Positions 56,429 to 64,000 of a stretch of DNA of 64,000 nt are shown in pieces. The notes under the pieces were generated by a model, which was given only the letters and a program-made list of their open reading frames with translations, was not told the origin of the DNA and ran no database searches. The translations under genes were made by a program, and so were the position numbers. The stretch is from Alphaproteobacteria bacterium (GTDB lineage: Bacteria > Pseudomonadota > Alphaproteobacteria > Puniceispirillales > Puniceispirillaceae): positions 62,001 through 126,000 of the forward strand of contig JAKMFL010000051.1 in the NCBI GenBank assembly GCA_022425485.1. Direction: 5' to 3'. Each line of letters starts with the position of its first letter. Within the stretch, counting starts at the first letter, position 1.

Positions 56429-57894
56429 CGGGGTACCAGCTTGTTATTTACCAGCTTATGAATTTCATAAAAACGCTGATTTTGGCCATCTGGTAGTAGA
56501 TTAAAGCGCCCGCTCAAACCCTCAAATCCTTCCTCTCTTATCAAGCTAGCCCGCCAGTCAATTTGCGGGTTAGCTGCATTATTGCTTGCTTGCTGATGCG
56601 TGATCGCCACTAACGCAAACGCATCAAACCCCAATTTAACCAGATGATTGGTCGGCTTGTTAAACAGGCTTTGATAGCGATTTTCAAAATTTGTGCTGTC
56701 AGGTTGCATCACTTGAGTAATAAACGCGCCTTGCAAAGAGGGTTCTGCTAGCAATTCTGGGCGTGCCCATAAGTCTGTTCCTAAAAACATTACCCGCGAT
56801 GGATCCATATCATAATAGGAAAGAAGCGGGGCAACCCGCAAAATAAACTCTGAATTACCCGCCAAAATAAGCGCGTCATAAACAGGTTCTGGCAATTCGG
56901 TGTTATCGGGATCTGGCTTAGTATACCGGGTAAAGCGCTGAATAGCGGCTTTAATGCTTTCCTCATCTGCGAGCAGTGCTTGCGGCAAAGTTGTGACTTC
57001 GGCAGGCTGAAGCCCAAAAGAGCCAAGACGGTTTTGCGTATGCGATAATAAGCGCTGACCAAACATATCTTCAGATGCTAAAATCGCAATTTTCGTGCTG
57101 TTTTCAGAAATAGCATGACCGAGTAAATGATCCAGTTGCTGTTCGGGCAAATAGCCTAAAACCCACTGTCCGGGGGTAGCGGCCTGTACATTATTGGACA
57201 GAGAAATAGCGGGGATAGCAGATCCAGCAAAAATAGTGCGCGTTTGCATGGCAGATTTCGTAAATAACGGGCCGATCACAATATCGACTTGCGCGGCCAC
57301 TGCCTCTCTTGCGGCTTCGGCGGCGCGGCTACCCCCTGCGGTATCAAAATAAACCAAGGTGGCATTAGAAGAAGCAAGCTGAAATAGGGCCAGTTCTGCG
57401 CCGCTGGCAATATCACGGCCCAGAGCCGCATAATCACCTGAAAAAGGCAGCATTAAGCCAATGCGAAATTGACCATCTGCTTTAATCGGCATCTCAAAAG
57501 GCTCGGGAGCGAGGGGGCGTTCAGGCGCCTTATTTTTAAGCAAACTAAGCGCTGCCTCCAAAGCCTGTTGGGCGAGGGCTTCACGTTTCAAGGCAGCTTC
57601 ATCACCTCTCACAGCCCCACCAGCAGCTGCGGTTAACACTTCATCTGCCGGGGTTATCCCGGCTTGCTCTTCACCTGTCTGGCTTTCTATTTGCGATATA
57701 ATGCTGCCAACTATATCAGAGGTTGCTTCTGTATCATTTGTAGCTGAAGGCGGCGCAGGCACAGGCACAGAACTGGCAGCAGAAAGATTAGTCGAGGCCT
57801 GTCTATCTTGTCCGAGGTTTTTTGTGGTCGCAGGCGCACAAGCTGTCAGGAACAATACTACAACTAAGCTTATATGCATTTTTAATCTTAACAT
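56425..57894 (-). CDS. LpoA/YraM-like penicillin-binding protein activator lipoprotein
   Basis: A 489-residue lipoprotein with lipobox FLTAC (Cys19). A disordered Ala/Ser/Pro-rich linker (about 20-70) and a helical part lead to a periplasmic type-I binding-protein fold (Peripla_BP_6: FRIGLMLPFSGDYAALGRDIASG). The position opposite rsmI-yraN mirrors yraM(lpoA)-rsmI-yraN of other proteobacteria. In E. coli LpoA activates PBP1A; the same role here is inferred from family and context. Confidence 0.85.
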   Translation of the reverse strand: MLRLKMHISLVVVLFLTACAPATTKNLGQDRQASTNLSAASSVPVPAPPSATNDTEATSDIVGSIISQIESQTGEEQAGITPADEVLTAAAGGAVRGDEAALKREALAQQALEAALSLLKNKAPERPLAPEPFEMPIKADGQFRIGLMLPFSGDYAALGRDIASGAELALFQLASSNATLVYFDTAGGSRAAEAAREAVAAQVDIVIGPLFTKSAMQTRTIFAGSAIPAISLSNNVQAATPGQWVLGYLPEQQLDHLLGHAISENSTKIAILASEDMFGQRLLSHTQNRLGSFGLQPAEVTTLPQALLADEESIKAAIQRFTRYTKPDPDNTELPEPVYDALILAGNSEFILRVAPLLSYYDMDPSRVMFLGTDLWARPELLAEPSLQGAFITQVMQPDSTNFENRYQSLFNKPTNHLVKLGFDAFALVAITHQQASNNAANPQIDWRASLIREEGFEGLSGRFNLLPDGQNQRFYEIHKLVNNKLVPR

Positions 57895-58087
57895 CCCAGA
57901 ACCGTTCCTTTGCTTCAGGCGCCGTTTTTTTACCGTGCCATTTACAATAAAACCTCGCTATAGTGATGCCATGAAACCGTTTAGAACTCAATCTCTGTCC
58001 TGCCTAATAGCTGCAAAGGCGCCTAGCACATTGCTGTTCAGCTTGCCGAACGCGCTATCAATCTATGCATTAAAATAAGGTGAAATT

Positions 58088-58921
58088 GTGCTAAATATTG
58101 TATCTACACCTATTGGAAATTTAGGCGATTTTAGCCCACGCGCCATGGCAGCTCTGCAAGAGGCAGATATAATCGCTTGTGAAGATACCCGTACCACACG
58201 CAAATTGCTGGCATTATGTTCCCTGGAAGTACGGGCAAAATTAATGGCCTATCATGACCATAATGGCCAAGAAATGCGGCCAAAATTATTAGCTTTATTG
58301 GAAGCAGGCCGCACAATTGCGCTGGTTAGTGATGCTGGCACGCCGCTGATTTCAGACCCCGGATATAAGCTGGTGGCAGCCTGCCATAGCCGGGGGGTGC
58401 GCGTAACAGCCACACCTGGCCCTGCCGCACCGTTAATGGCGCTAACCATTTCCGGCCTGCCGACAGACCGATTTACCTTTCAAGGGTTCGTGCCGCAAAA
58501 ACAAACCGCTGCACGGGCACAAATCACGGAATCGGCAAATCTCCCAATGACGCAAATCTGGTTTGAGACTCCGCGCCGGCTAGCCAAGACCCTTGCGCTG
58601 ATGGCAGAAATTTACGGAGAACGTAATGCTGCTATTACGCGCGAGTTAACCAAGCTTCATGAGACGGTAGAGCTACAAACACTTGGCGTTTTAGCGCAAA
58701 AATTTGCGGATATAGACCCTCCAAAAGGGGAGCTTGTGCTGCTGGTTAGTGGCGCAGATAAATCCGCAAAGAATTATGATGAAGAAGCGGTGATATCGCT
58801 ATTAGAAGATATCCTTAGCCGCGCATCTGTCAAAGATGCTGCCAAAGAAGCAGAAGCGCTGACAGGCTGGCCGCGACGCACCCTTTATCAAATGGCCCTC
58901 AAGATAGCCAGAAGAGATTAA
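58088..58921 (+). CDS. rsmI: 16S rRNA (cytidine1402-2'-O)-methyltransferase
   Basis: RsmI, 277 residues, methylates C1402 in the decoding centre with SAM. Signatures are LNIVSTPIGNLGDFSPRA, IACEDTRTTRKLL and LVSDAGTPLISDPGYKLV, then PGPAAPLMALTISGLP. The start is GTG at 58088. It is divergent from the LpoA-like gene across 193 bp, where I see no other gene. Confidence 0.96.
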   Translation: MLNIVSTPIGNLGDFSPRAMAALQEADIIACEDTRTTRKLLALCSLEVRAKLMAYHDHNGQEMRPKLLALLEAGRTIALVSDAGTPLISDPGYKLVAACHSRGVRVTATPGPAAPLMALTISGLPTDRFTFQGFVPQKQTAARAQITESANLPMTQIWFETPRRLAKTLALMAEIYGERNAAITRELTKLHETVELQTLGVLAQKFADIDPPKGELVLLVSGADKSAKNYDEEAVISLLEDILSRASVKDAAKEAEALTGWPRRTLYQMALKIARRD

Positions 58922-58975
58922 TGCGCCCATACTCGCCCCTTAAGGGTTTTGAAGGTGGAGGCAAATATATCTGCT

Positions 58976-59344
58976 ATGGCGCACAGAAACACCGCAGCAT
59001 ATAGAGCAGCAGAACGCGCTGGCAGGCGGGCTGAAACGCTAACCAAATTTTTATATTTCCTGACAGGTTATATTTGTGTTGCAACACGCCAGAAAACCCC
59101 CTTCGGAGAGTTAGACCTTATTCTGCGACGCCGGCAAACCATCCTCATATTAGAGGTTAAATATCGCCGCCATCTAGAGAGTGCAGAAAGCGGTATTCCG
59201 AGTGCACGGCAACTGGCACGGATGAGGAAGGCTGTTAGTTGGATGATGGCACATCACTATGCGTTCAAGGGAAAGCAGATACATCTGCGTCTGGTTCAAT
59301 GGTCTGGATGGGGGCGGCTGAGACAGACCGAAATACGTTTTTAA
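58976..59344 (+). CDS. YraN/UPF0102 nuclease-like protein
   Basis: About 122 residues, of the YraN (UPF0102) family. The endonuclease-like motif is GELDLILRRRQTILILEVKYRR, with the E, D and ExK pattern of Holliday-junction-resolvase-like folds. The biological role is unclear. The ATG at 58976 is chosen; a TTG at 58949 is in frame, and the GGAGG at 58957 lies between the two, slightly far (14 bp) from the ATG. It is 54 bp after rsmI, as in most proteobacteria. Confidence 0.9.
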   Translation: MAHRNTAAYRAAERAGRRAETLTKFLYFLTGYICVATRQKTPFGELDLILRRRQTILILEVKYRRHLESAESGIPSARQLARMRKAVSWMMAHHYAFKGKQIHLRLVQWSGWGRLRQTEIRF

Positions 59345-59475
59345 ATTTGCGTAAATACCTATTTGCCGCATGGTTGATGAAAAAAGGGGTTTTCTATAGA
59401 ATCGTAAATGCAGTATATCAAAAGAGCATAGATTTTAATAATAAGGTTTAATTACCTTTTTTCAGGAGCGTTTCA

Positions 59476-60075
59476 GTGATGATTATCAGAAACCTGTATG
59501 TCAGCCTTTTTTTACTTATCTCCTGTGCCTTGGGCTTGTCGGGATGTGTTGGCGCTGCAGTTGGTATTGGCACCGCTGCTGTGGCGGCATCTTCTACTGA
59601 AAAAGGTCTGTCAACCTCGGTTTCGGATGGCATTATTGAAGCCAAGCTCATCGATAGATTTATCCAAAATGACGCCTCTTTAGCAACAAGCATCAAGAAA
59701 TCTGTGAATAATGGCAGTGTGTTGTTCACGGGGAGTGTGCGCACCATCGAGCAAAAAGTACTCGCAACCAAATTAGCATGGGAAATAAAGGGGGTTCGTG
59801 AAGTCGTAAATGAATTACAGATTACAGAAGATACCTCTTTACGCGATACAGCAAAAGATTTAGCGGCATCAGCGCAGCTTCGCGCGGCACTAATTGGCGA
59901 TCCAAAAATCTCCTCTTTAAATTTCTCAATCGATGTGGTGAACGGCATTGTTTACCTAGCAGGGGTCGCATCTGATGACATGGAAAAAGAGCGCGTTATC
60001 GCCCATGCTCAAGAATTACGCTTTGCTAAAAAAGTGGTAAACTACATTATTCTGGAAACAGATAAGAGAGACTAG
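59476..60075 (+). CDS. BON-domain lipoprotein (OsmY/YraP-like)
   Basis: A 199-residue protein with lipobox ALGLSGC (Cys24) and a Gly/Ala-rich stretch. Two BON domains follow: about 60-115 (SIKKSVNNGSVLFTGSVRTIEQ) and about 130-195 (FSIDVVNGIVYLAGVASDDMEK). BON proteins bind phospholipids at the envelope, and YraP sits in the yraL-yraN-yraP cluster of E. coli, so this is likely the same gene. GTG at 59476 or ATG at 59479 starts it, after AGGAG. Confidence 0.88.
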   Translation: MMIIRNLYVSLFLLISCALGLSGCVGAAVGIGTAAVAASSTEKGLSTSVSDGIIEAKLIDRFIQNDASLATSIKKSVNNGSVLFTGSVRTIEQKVLATKLAWEIKGVREVVNELQITEDTSLRDTAKDLAASAQLRAALIGDPKISSLNFSIDVVNGIVYLAGVASDDMEKERVIAHAQELRFAKKVVNYIILETDKRD

Positions 60076-60083
60076 CCACGAAC

Positions 60084-61067
60084 ATGCCGCTCACTATCGC
60101 CATCCAGATGGATCCCGTATCCTCAATTGATATTAAAGGGGATACAACCTTCGCGCTTGCGCTAAAAGCTCAGGAGCGGGGTCATTCCCTATGGTATTAC
60201 ACCCCGGACAAGCTAAGCTATAATGAAGGGGCCATAAGTGCGGTTGGACAAACGCTACGCTTATTTGATAATCCAGAACATTTTTTTGAAACCGGATCGC
60301 TAGAAGAGCGACAGCTATCAGAATTTGATGTGGTGCTGATGCGCCAAGACCCCCCCTTTGATATGGCGTATATCACGGCAACCCATCTATTAGAAATGTT
60401 GCCCCCAACAACAAAGGTGATTAACAATCCAGCGGAAGTCCGAAATGCGCCTGAAAAACTGTTAGTGACGCTATTTTCTGAGCTTATGCCACCGACGCTT
60501 ATCTCGCGGGATGCGGACAAAATCAAAGCCTTTCGTGAACATTATCAAGATATCATCATCAAGCCCCTTTTCGGCAATGGTGGGGCTGGTGTGTTTCGCT
60601 TGCAAGAATCTGATCAGAATTTAAATGCCTTGTTAGAGATGTTTTTTTCAACCAGCCGAGAACCGGTAATGGTGCAAAAATATCTAGAAGAAGTGCGTGC
60701 TGGAGATAAGCGCATCATTCTTATTAATGGCGAAGCTAGGGGGGCTATAAACCGCGTGCCCCAAGTAGGTGAGGCGCGATCTAATTTGCATGTAGGCGGG
60801 TCTGCGCAAGCTGTAGACTTAACAAAGCGGGATATTGAAATCTGTAAAATCATTGGGCCAGAACTGAAAAAGCGCGGCCTTGTTTTTGTTGGTATAGATG
60901 TTATCGGCGATTATCTGACTGAAATTAATGTAACATCCCCTACTGGAATTCGGGAAATAGAGGCGTTTACAGGGCAGAGTATGGCAGCCGAGTTCTGGAA
61001 AATTATTGAAGAATGGAACGCCCAAGCGTCAACACATCATTGGACGAATAGCGTTAACGCACGCTAG
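60084..61067 (+). CDS. gshB: Glutathione synthetase
   Basis: GshB, 327 residues, joins gamma-glutamylcysteine to glycine. It has the ATP-grasp layout: N-terminal IAIQMDPVSSIDIKGDTTFAL, the ATP-binding IIIKPLFGNGGAGVFRL, PVMVQKYLEEVRAGDKRIIL, and the metal-binding FVGIDVIGDYLTEINVTSPTG. It lies 8 bp after the BON gene and converges on comM, with 9 bp between stops. Confidence 0.97.
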   Translation: MPLTIAIQMDPVSSIDIKGDTTFALALKAQERGHSLWYYTPDKLSYNEGAISAVGQTLRLFDNPEHFFETGSLEERQLSEFDVVLMRQDPPFDMAYITATHLLEMLPPTTKVINNPAEVRNAPEKLLVTLFSELMPPTLISRDADKIKAFREHYQDIIIKPLFGNGGAGVFRLQESDQNLNALLEMFFSTSREPVMVQKYLEEVRAGDKRIILINGEARGAINRVPQVGEARSNLHVGGSAQAVDLTKRDIEICKIIGPELKKRGLVFVGIDVIGDYLTEINVTSPTGIREIEAFTGQSMAAEFWKIIEEWNAQASTHHWTNSVNAR

Positions 61068-61076
61068 CCCTATTTT

Positions 61077-62597
61077 TCAGCCATTATCTGCGCCAAATAG
61101 AAAAAAACGCCTGTAAGATAACGCTTCTAGAACATGATAACGGGTAATGTGCTGGCTGGCGGCAAGATCCGCAATGGTTCGCGCTACCCTTATTGATTTA
61201 TGAAAGCCGCGTGCAGATAAGGTCTGTTTTTCAAGCGCTTCGCTATAAAGAGTGCGTATTTCTTCATTGTTTTTTAGCTCTTCATTTAGCGATTTAGCCT
61301 CAAGATGCGCATTTAATATCTCTGGTTGGTCAGCTTGTCTGGCAGCGGCAAATTTGCGAGATGAGAGGATGCGCATACGTACATCTGCTGTTGATTCTGA
61401 GAGTTGATCTGATAGTAGCTCACTTGGCCGTAATTCCGCGACATCCAGCAAAATATCAAATCTATCAAGGATTGGCCCAGATATGCGGGACATATAGTCT
61501 TGGGCACAACGCGGCGCACGGCTACAGGCACGGGCTGGATCAGATAGATAACCACAACGGCAAGGGTTCATTGCCGCAACAAGCTGAAAGCGGGCAGGAT
61601 AACGAACATGGTGATTAGCTCTGGCAATGACAATATCCCCTGTTTCAAGGGGCTGACGCAAACTATCCAAAGCAGGGCGGCTAAATTCCGCCAGCTCGTC
61701 CAGAAATAAAACACCTCTATGCGCAAGCGATACTTCCCCCGGCCATGCTTTTTGACCGCCACCAACCAACGATGCCATAGATGCAGAATGATGGGGGTCG
61801 CGGAAAGGACGTCTCTGGATAAGCCCAGATTCAGGTAGCGCGCCAGCTACAGAATGGATCATGGTGGCTTCTAGAGCCTCCTTTGCGGTAAGGGGCGGCA
61901 ATAAAGACGGCAGCCGTGCGGCCAGCATTGATTTACCAGCACCGGGCGGACCCACCATCAATAAATTATGCCCGCCTGCAGCCGCAATTTCCAATGCACG
62001 GCGGGCAGTTTCCTGACCTTTTAAATCGGCTAGGTCTGGGCCATCCTCTAGCGGCGATTCTGCATGCGCTACAGGCGCAGCTAACAATTGATTACCACGC
62101 AAATGATTTATTAACTCGGTTAAGTTTTTAGAAGCTAGGATTGTCATATCACCAGCCCATGCAGCCTCTGCCCCATTTTCGGCTGGACAAATAAAGGCTT
62201 TTGCACTTGCCTTAGCATGCAAAGCCGCTGGCAGAATGCCCGTCACCCTGCTTATAGAACCATCCAAAGCAAGCTCGCCAAGTATAATATGCTCACTTAA
62301 ACTATCTGAGGGTAGCGCCCCCATTGCCAGTAATAACCCCATCGCAATTGGCAAATCGAAATGCGCCCCTTCTTTTAAGAGGTCAGCAGGAGACAGGTTC
62401 ACGGCAATACGTTTGGCAGGCAATGCTAGGCCAAGTGAGGATAAAGCTGCCCGAACGCGTTCTTTAGATTCCGCAACAGCTTTATCTGCCAGACCGACAA
62501 TTGCCATAGCAGGCAGGCCATTGGACATATGTACCTGAACAGAAACATCAAGCGTTTCAATACCACGATAGGCAACCGTTGAGACAAATGACTGCAT
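61077..62597 (-). CDS. comM: ComM-type Mg-chelatase-like AAA+ protein
   Basis: A 506-residue protein of the YifB/ComM family. A Lon-like N-terminal domain (GLADKAVAESKERVRAAL, PADLLKEG) is followed by an AAA+ domain with Walker A GPPGAGKSMLAARL near 215 and the Mg_chelatase DPHHSASMASLVGGG. A C-terminal part ends in YRRFFLFG. ComM is a hexameric branch-migration helicase aiding natural transformation in other bacteria; here only the family is certain. Confidence 0.93.
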   Translation of the reverse strand: MQSFVSTVAYRGIETLDVSVQVHMSNGLPAMAIVGLADKAVAESKERVRAALSSLGLALPAKRIAVNLSPADLLKEGAHFDLPIAMGLLLAMGALPSDSLSEHIILGELALDGSISRVTGILPAALHAKASAKAFICPAENGAEAAWAGDMTILASKNLTELINHLRGNQLLAAPVAHAESPLEDGPDLADLKGQETARRALEIAAAGGHNLLMVGPPGAGKSMLAARLPSLLPPLTAKEALEATMIHSVAGALPESGLIQRRPFRDPHHSASMASLVGGGQKAWPGEVSLAHRGVLFLDELAEFSRPALDSLRQPLETGDIVIARANHHVRYPARFQLVAAMNPCRCGYLSDPARACSRAPRCAQDYMSRISGPILDRFDILLDVAELRPSELLSDQLSESTADVRMRILSSRKFAAARQADQPEILNAHLEAKSLNEELKNNEEIRTLYSEALEKQTLSARGFHKSIRVARTIADLAASQHITRYHVLEALSYRRFFLFGADNG

Positions 62598-62649
62598 TAA
62601 ATACAGCTATCACGGGTAACTATTCTACCCTAACTGTTTTTAAGACTTA

Positions 62650-62678
62650 GCAAAAATAAAGAGGCCTTCCCTTTATTT
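62650..62678 (-). terminator. Possible terminator after hinT
   Basis: On the minus strand AAATAAAG (62678-62671) and CTTTATTT (62661-62654) form an 8-bp A/T-rich stem with a 9-base loop, followed by TTG. It begins in the hinT stop codon. The weak stem makes this tentative. Confidence 0.4.
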
Positions 62679-63051
62679 ACTGGGTACTGGGCATCATCCG
62701 GCCAAGAGGTTGGCCGCCCATAATATGAACATGAAGATGCGGGACATCTTGATGACCATTTGTTCCGGTATTGGCGATCAGGCGATAACCATCTTCTGTA
62801 ACCCCTACCATTTTGGCAACGCGGCCAAGTGCGGCGATATAGGCCGCCTGTGCCTCAGCCGGCGCATTTTCGCTGAAATCTGTCATATTTACATATGCGC
62901 CCTTGGGGATTACCAACACATGCACAGGCGCTTGTGGCTGAATGTCATGAAAACTTAGCGTGTGGTCACACTCATCTACCTTATTGCAGGGGATTTCGCC
63001 ACGCAGAATTTTGGCAAAAATATTCTCATCATCATAAATCGGCTGTGACAT
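62677..63051 (-). CDS. hinT: HIT-family protein, HinT-like
   Basis: About 124 residues; a purine nucleoside phosphoramidase-type HIT protein. The histidine triad is PHLHVHIMGG near the C-terminus, and FAKILRGEIPCNKV is the usual N-terminus. The ATG at 63051 (MSQPIYDDENIF) is chosen over an earlier in-frame start at 63087. It follows hisE in the histidine gene order common in alphaproteobacteria. Confidence 0.92.
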   Translation of the reverse strand: MSQPIYDDENIFAKILRGEIPCNKVDECDHTLSFHDIQPQAPVHVLVIPKGAYVNMTDFSENAPAEAQAAYIAALGRVAKMVGVTEDGYRLIANTGTNGHQDVPHLHVHIMGGQPLGRMMPSTQ

Positions 63052-63112
63052 GGCTTTTATTCTCCTTACCTGTAATTCTGACAACACGCGCTTGACGTGA
63101 GGGACGTTAGAT

Positions 63113-63445
63113 TTATTTTCGTGCCGCCTTTTCTGCTAAACCTGAACGGTGTTGGCGCGCCGCAAGCTCTTGCCAAACCTCGGCAGGCTTTAGCCCAGCT
63201 GCCACCCACACCACCATTAGATGATAGAGTAGATCAGCAGATTCGCGAACAAGCGCTTCTTTATCATTCTTCAACGCTTCAATAACAACTTCGGTGGTTT
63301 CTTCTGCTAGCTTACGTGCAGGTTTTTCCGGTGCTTCAGCAAGCAGTGCAGCGCTATAACTTTCATCTAACGGTGCATCTTTACGTGCTTCTATCACCGC
63401 ATAAAGTTGTTCCAAAACGTCAATAGAAGGGTGCTCAGACGACAT
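63113..63445 (-). CDS. hisE: Phosphoribosyl-ATP pyrophosphatase
   Basis: HisE, 110 residues, an all-alpha NTP-PPase (MazG-like) that performs the second step of histidine synthesis. The metal-binding helices are EETTEVVIEAL and ESADLLYHLMVVW. It lies 21 bp after hisF and is the stand-alone form, not fused to HisI. Confidence 0.95.
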   Translation of the reverse strand: MSSEHPSIDVLEQLYAVIEARKDAPLDESYSAALLAEAPEKPARKLAEETTEVVIEALKNDKEALVRESADLLYHLMVVWVAAGLKPAEVWQELAARQHRSGLAEKAARK

Positions 63446-63466
63446 AATTTAGATGCTTTCTTTTGA

Positions 63467-64000
63467 TTATGTTAAGCGGCGTACAGGCACATTTGCAACC
63501 TGCATAGCTGATTTTGCCTCATCAATTGTAAATTGTCCAAAGTGAAAAACCGATGCTGCCAAGACCGCGCTTGCATGGCCCTCTGTAATGGCTTCAGCAA
63601 AATGTTCCGGCTTGCCAGCCCCGCCAGACGCAATGACAGGAACGCTAACAGCATCACTTACTGCACGTGTCAATGGGATATCAAAACCGGCTTTTGTGCC
63701 ATCGCCGCGCATGGAGGTTAGTAAAATTTCACCAGCACCTTTTTCAGCTGCCGAGACAGCCCAATCTATCGCATTAATGCCGGTTGGGGTACGTCCACCA
63801 TGGGTTGTTACCTCAAACCAGCCTTCATCATGCAGATGGGCATCTATCGCCACAACTACACATTGGCTGCCAAATTTATCCGCTGCACGCGAGATTAAAT
63901 CAGGGTCTTTAACCGCAGAGGAATTTACAGAAACCTTATCAGCGCCACATAAAAGTAACTTTCGGAAATCACCAACATCCCGAACACCGCCCCCTACCGT
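63467..64000 (-). CDS. hisF: Imidazole glycerol phosphate synthase subunit HisF (5' end outside window)
   Basis: The frame stays open to the window edge, so the N-terminal part is missing. It encodes about 177 residues of a TIM barrel with [12 protein letters not shown] at the edge, [25 protein letters not shown], then [30 protein letters not shown] and [13 protein letters not shown]. These are diagnostic of HisF, the cyclase subunit that works with HisH on PRFAR. Only the start is cut off. Confidence 0.97.
   Translation of the reverse strand, partial: TVGGGVRDVGDFRKLLLCGADKVSVNSSAVKDPDLISRAADKFGSQCVVVAIDAHLHDEGWFEVTTHGGRTPTGINAIDWAVSAAEKGAGEILLTSMRGDGTKAGFDIPLTRAVSDAVSVPVIASGGAGKPEHFAEAITEGHASAVLAASVFHFGQFTIDEAKSAMQVANVPVRRLT

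Noticed and set aside
57701-58078. 125-codon plus-strand frame before rsmI
   Set aside because: Overlaps the N-terminus of the LpoA-like gene antisense, and no family or ribosome site is seen. rsmI has its own clear GTG start.
1-64000. Mobile element, prophage, CRISPR array, defence island or new system
   Set aside because: I saw no transposase, integrase, cas gene, spaced repeat array or foreign-looking block. Nearly all genes have conserved housekeeping roles in conserved order.

Overview
This window is a chromosomal stretch of an alphaproteobacterium. It is densely packed with housekeeping genes in the order usual for that class: ubiE-ubiB-coaBC-dut; fabA-fabB-fabI; the run tsaB-rimI-miaB-phoH-ybeY-corC-lnt-metK-trmB; the operon rimP-nusA-ylxR-infB-rbfA-truB-rpsO-pnp; hrcA/grpE/dnaK/dnaJ/dapB; and comM/hinT/hisE/hisF. 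Base composition is middling, and GTG and TTG starts are frequent. A marine lineage such as SAR116 would fit, but that is a guess from gene content and order. I see no phage, transposon, CRISPR array, rRNA or tRNA. This is core genome, not an island.

Layout. 1-4475 (+): ubiquinone genes, coenzyme A synthesis (coaBC), dUTPase and a MoeB/ThiF-type activating enzyme. 4502-8953: a 2-hydroxyacid dehydrogenase (-), a secreted SH3 protein (+) and the unsaturated fatty acid operon fabA-fabB-fabI (+). 9039-28000 (-): two long translation, RNA and envelope operons ending at a bidirectional terminator shared by pnp and fabI. 28101-30872: a secreted polysaccharide deacetylase (+), a Bax-like glucosaminidase (-) and nfuA (-). 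31046-39300 (-): trpS, murJ, glnD, mutS. 39356-44617 (+): malic enzyme, a PhoR-PhoB pair and a lipoprotein. 44629-50840: nth, DUF2244, dapB, dnaJ, dnaK, grpE. 51151-52668 (+): an unusual pair, a histone-H1-like lysine-rich protein and a double zinc-ribbon membrane protein, sitting between grpE and hrcA. 52684-61067: hrcA, rph-rdgB-hemW, an LpoA-like lipoprotein, and rsmI-yraN-BON lipoprotein-gshB. 61077-64000 (-): comM, hinT, hisE and a partial hisF.

Regulation visible in the sequence: a strong match to the alphaproteobacterial RpoH promoter before dnaK and a weaker one before grpE; a Pho box before phoB; a 12-bp inverted repeat between rpsO and pnp; and two copies of TTCAC-N6-GTGAA just upstream of coaBC.

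The most interesting item is coaBC. Its product carries about 70 extra N-terminal residues that look like a Cro/YdaS-type helix-turn-helix, and two operator-like dyads lie within 70 bp of its start. Together they suggest, as inference only, a CoA-synthesis enzyme that may regulate its own gene. A second theme is short in-frame tandem repeats, with periods that are multiples of 3 bp, in the disordered parts of at least six proteins (NusA, GlnD, GrpE, YbeY, a lipoprotein and the lysine-rich protein).
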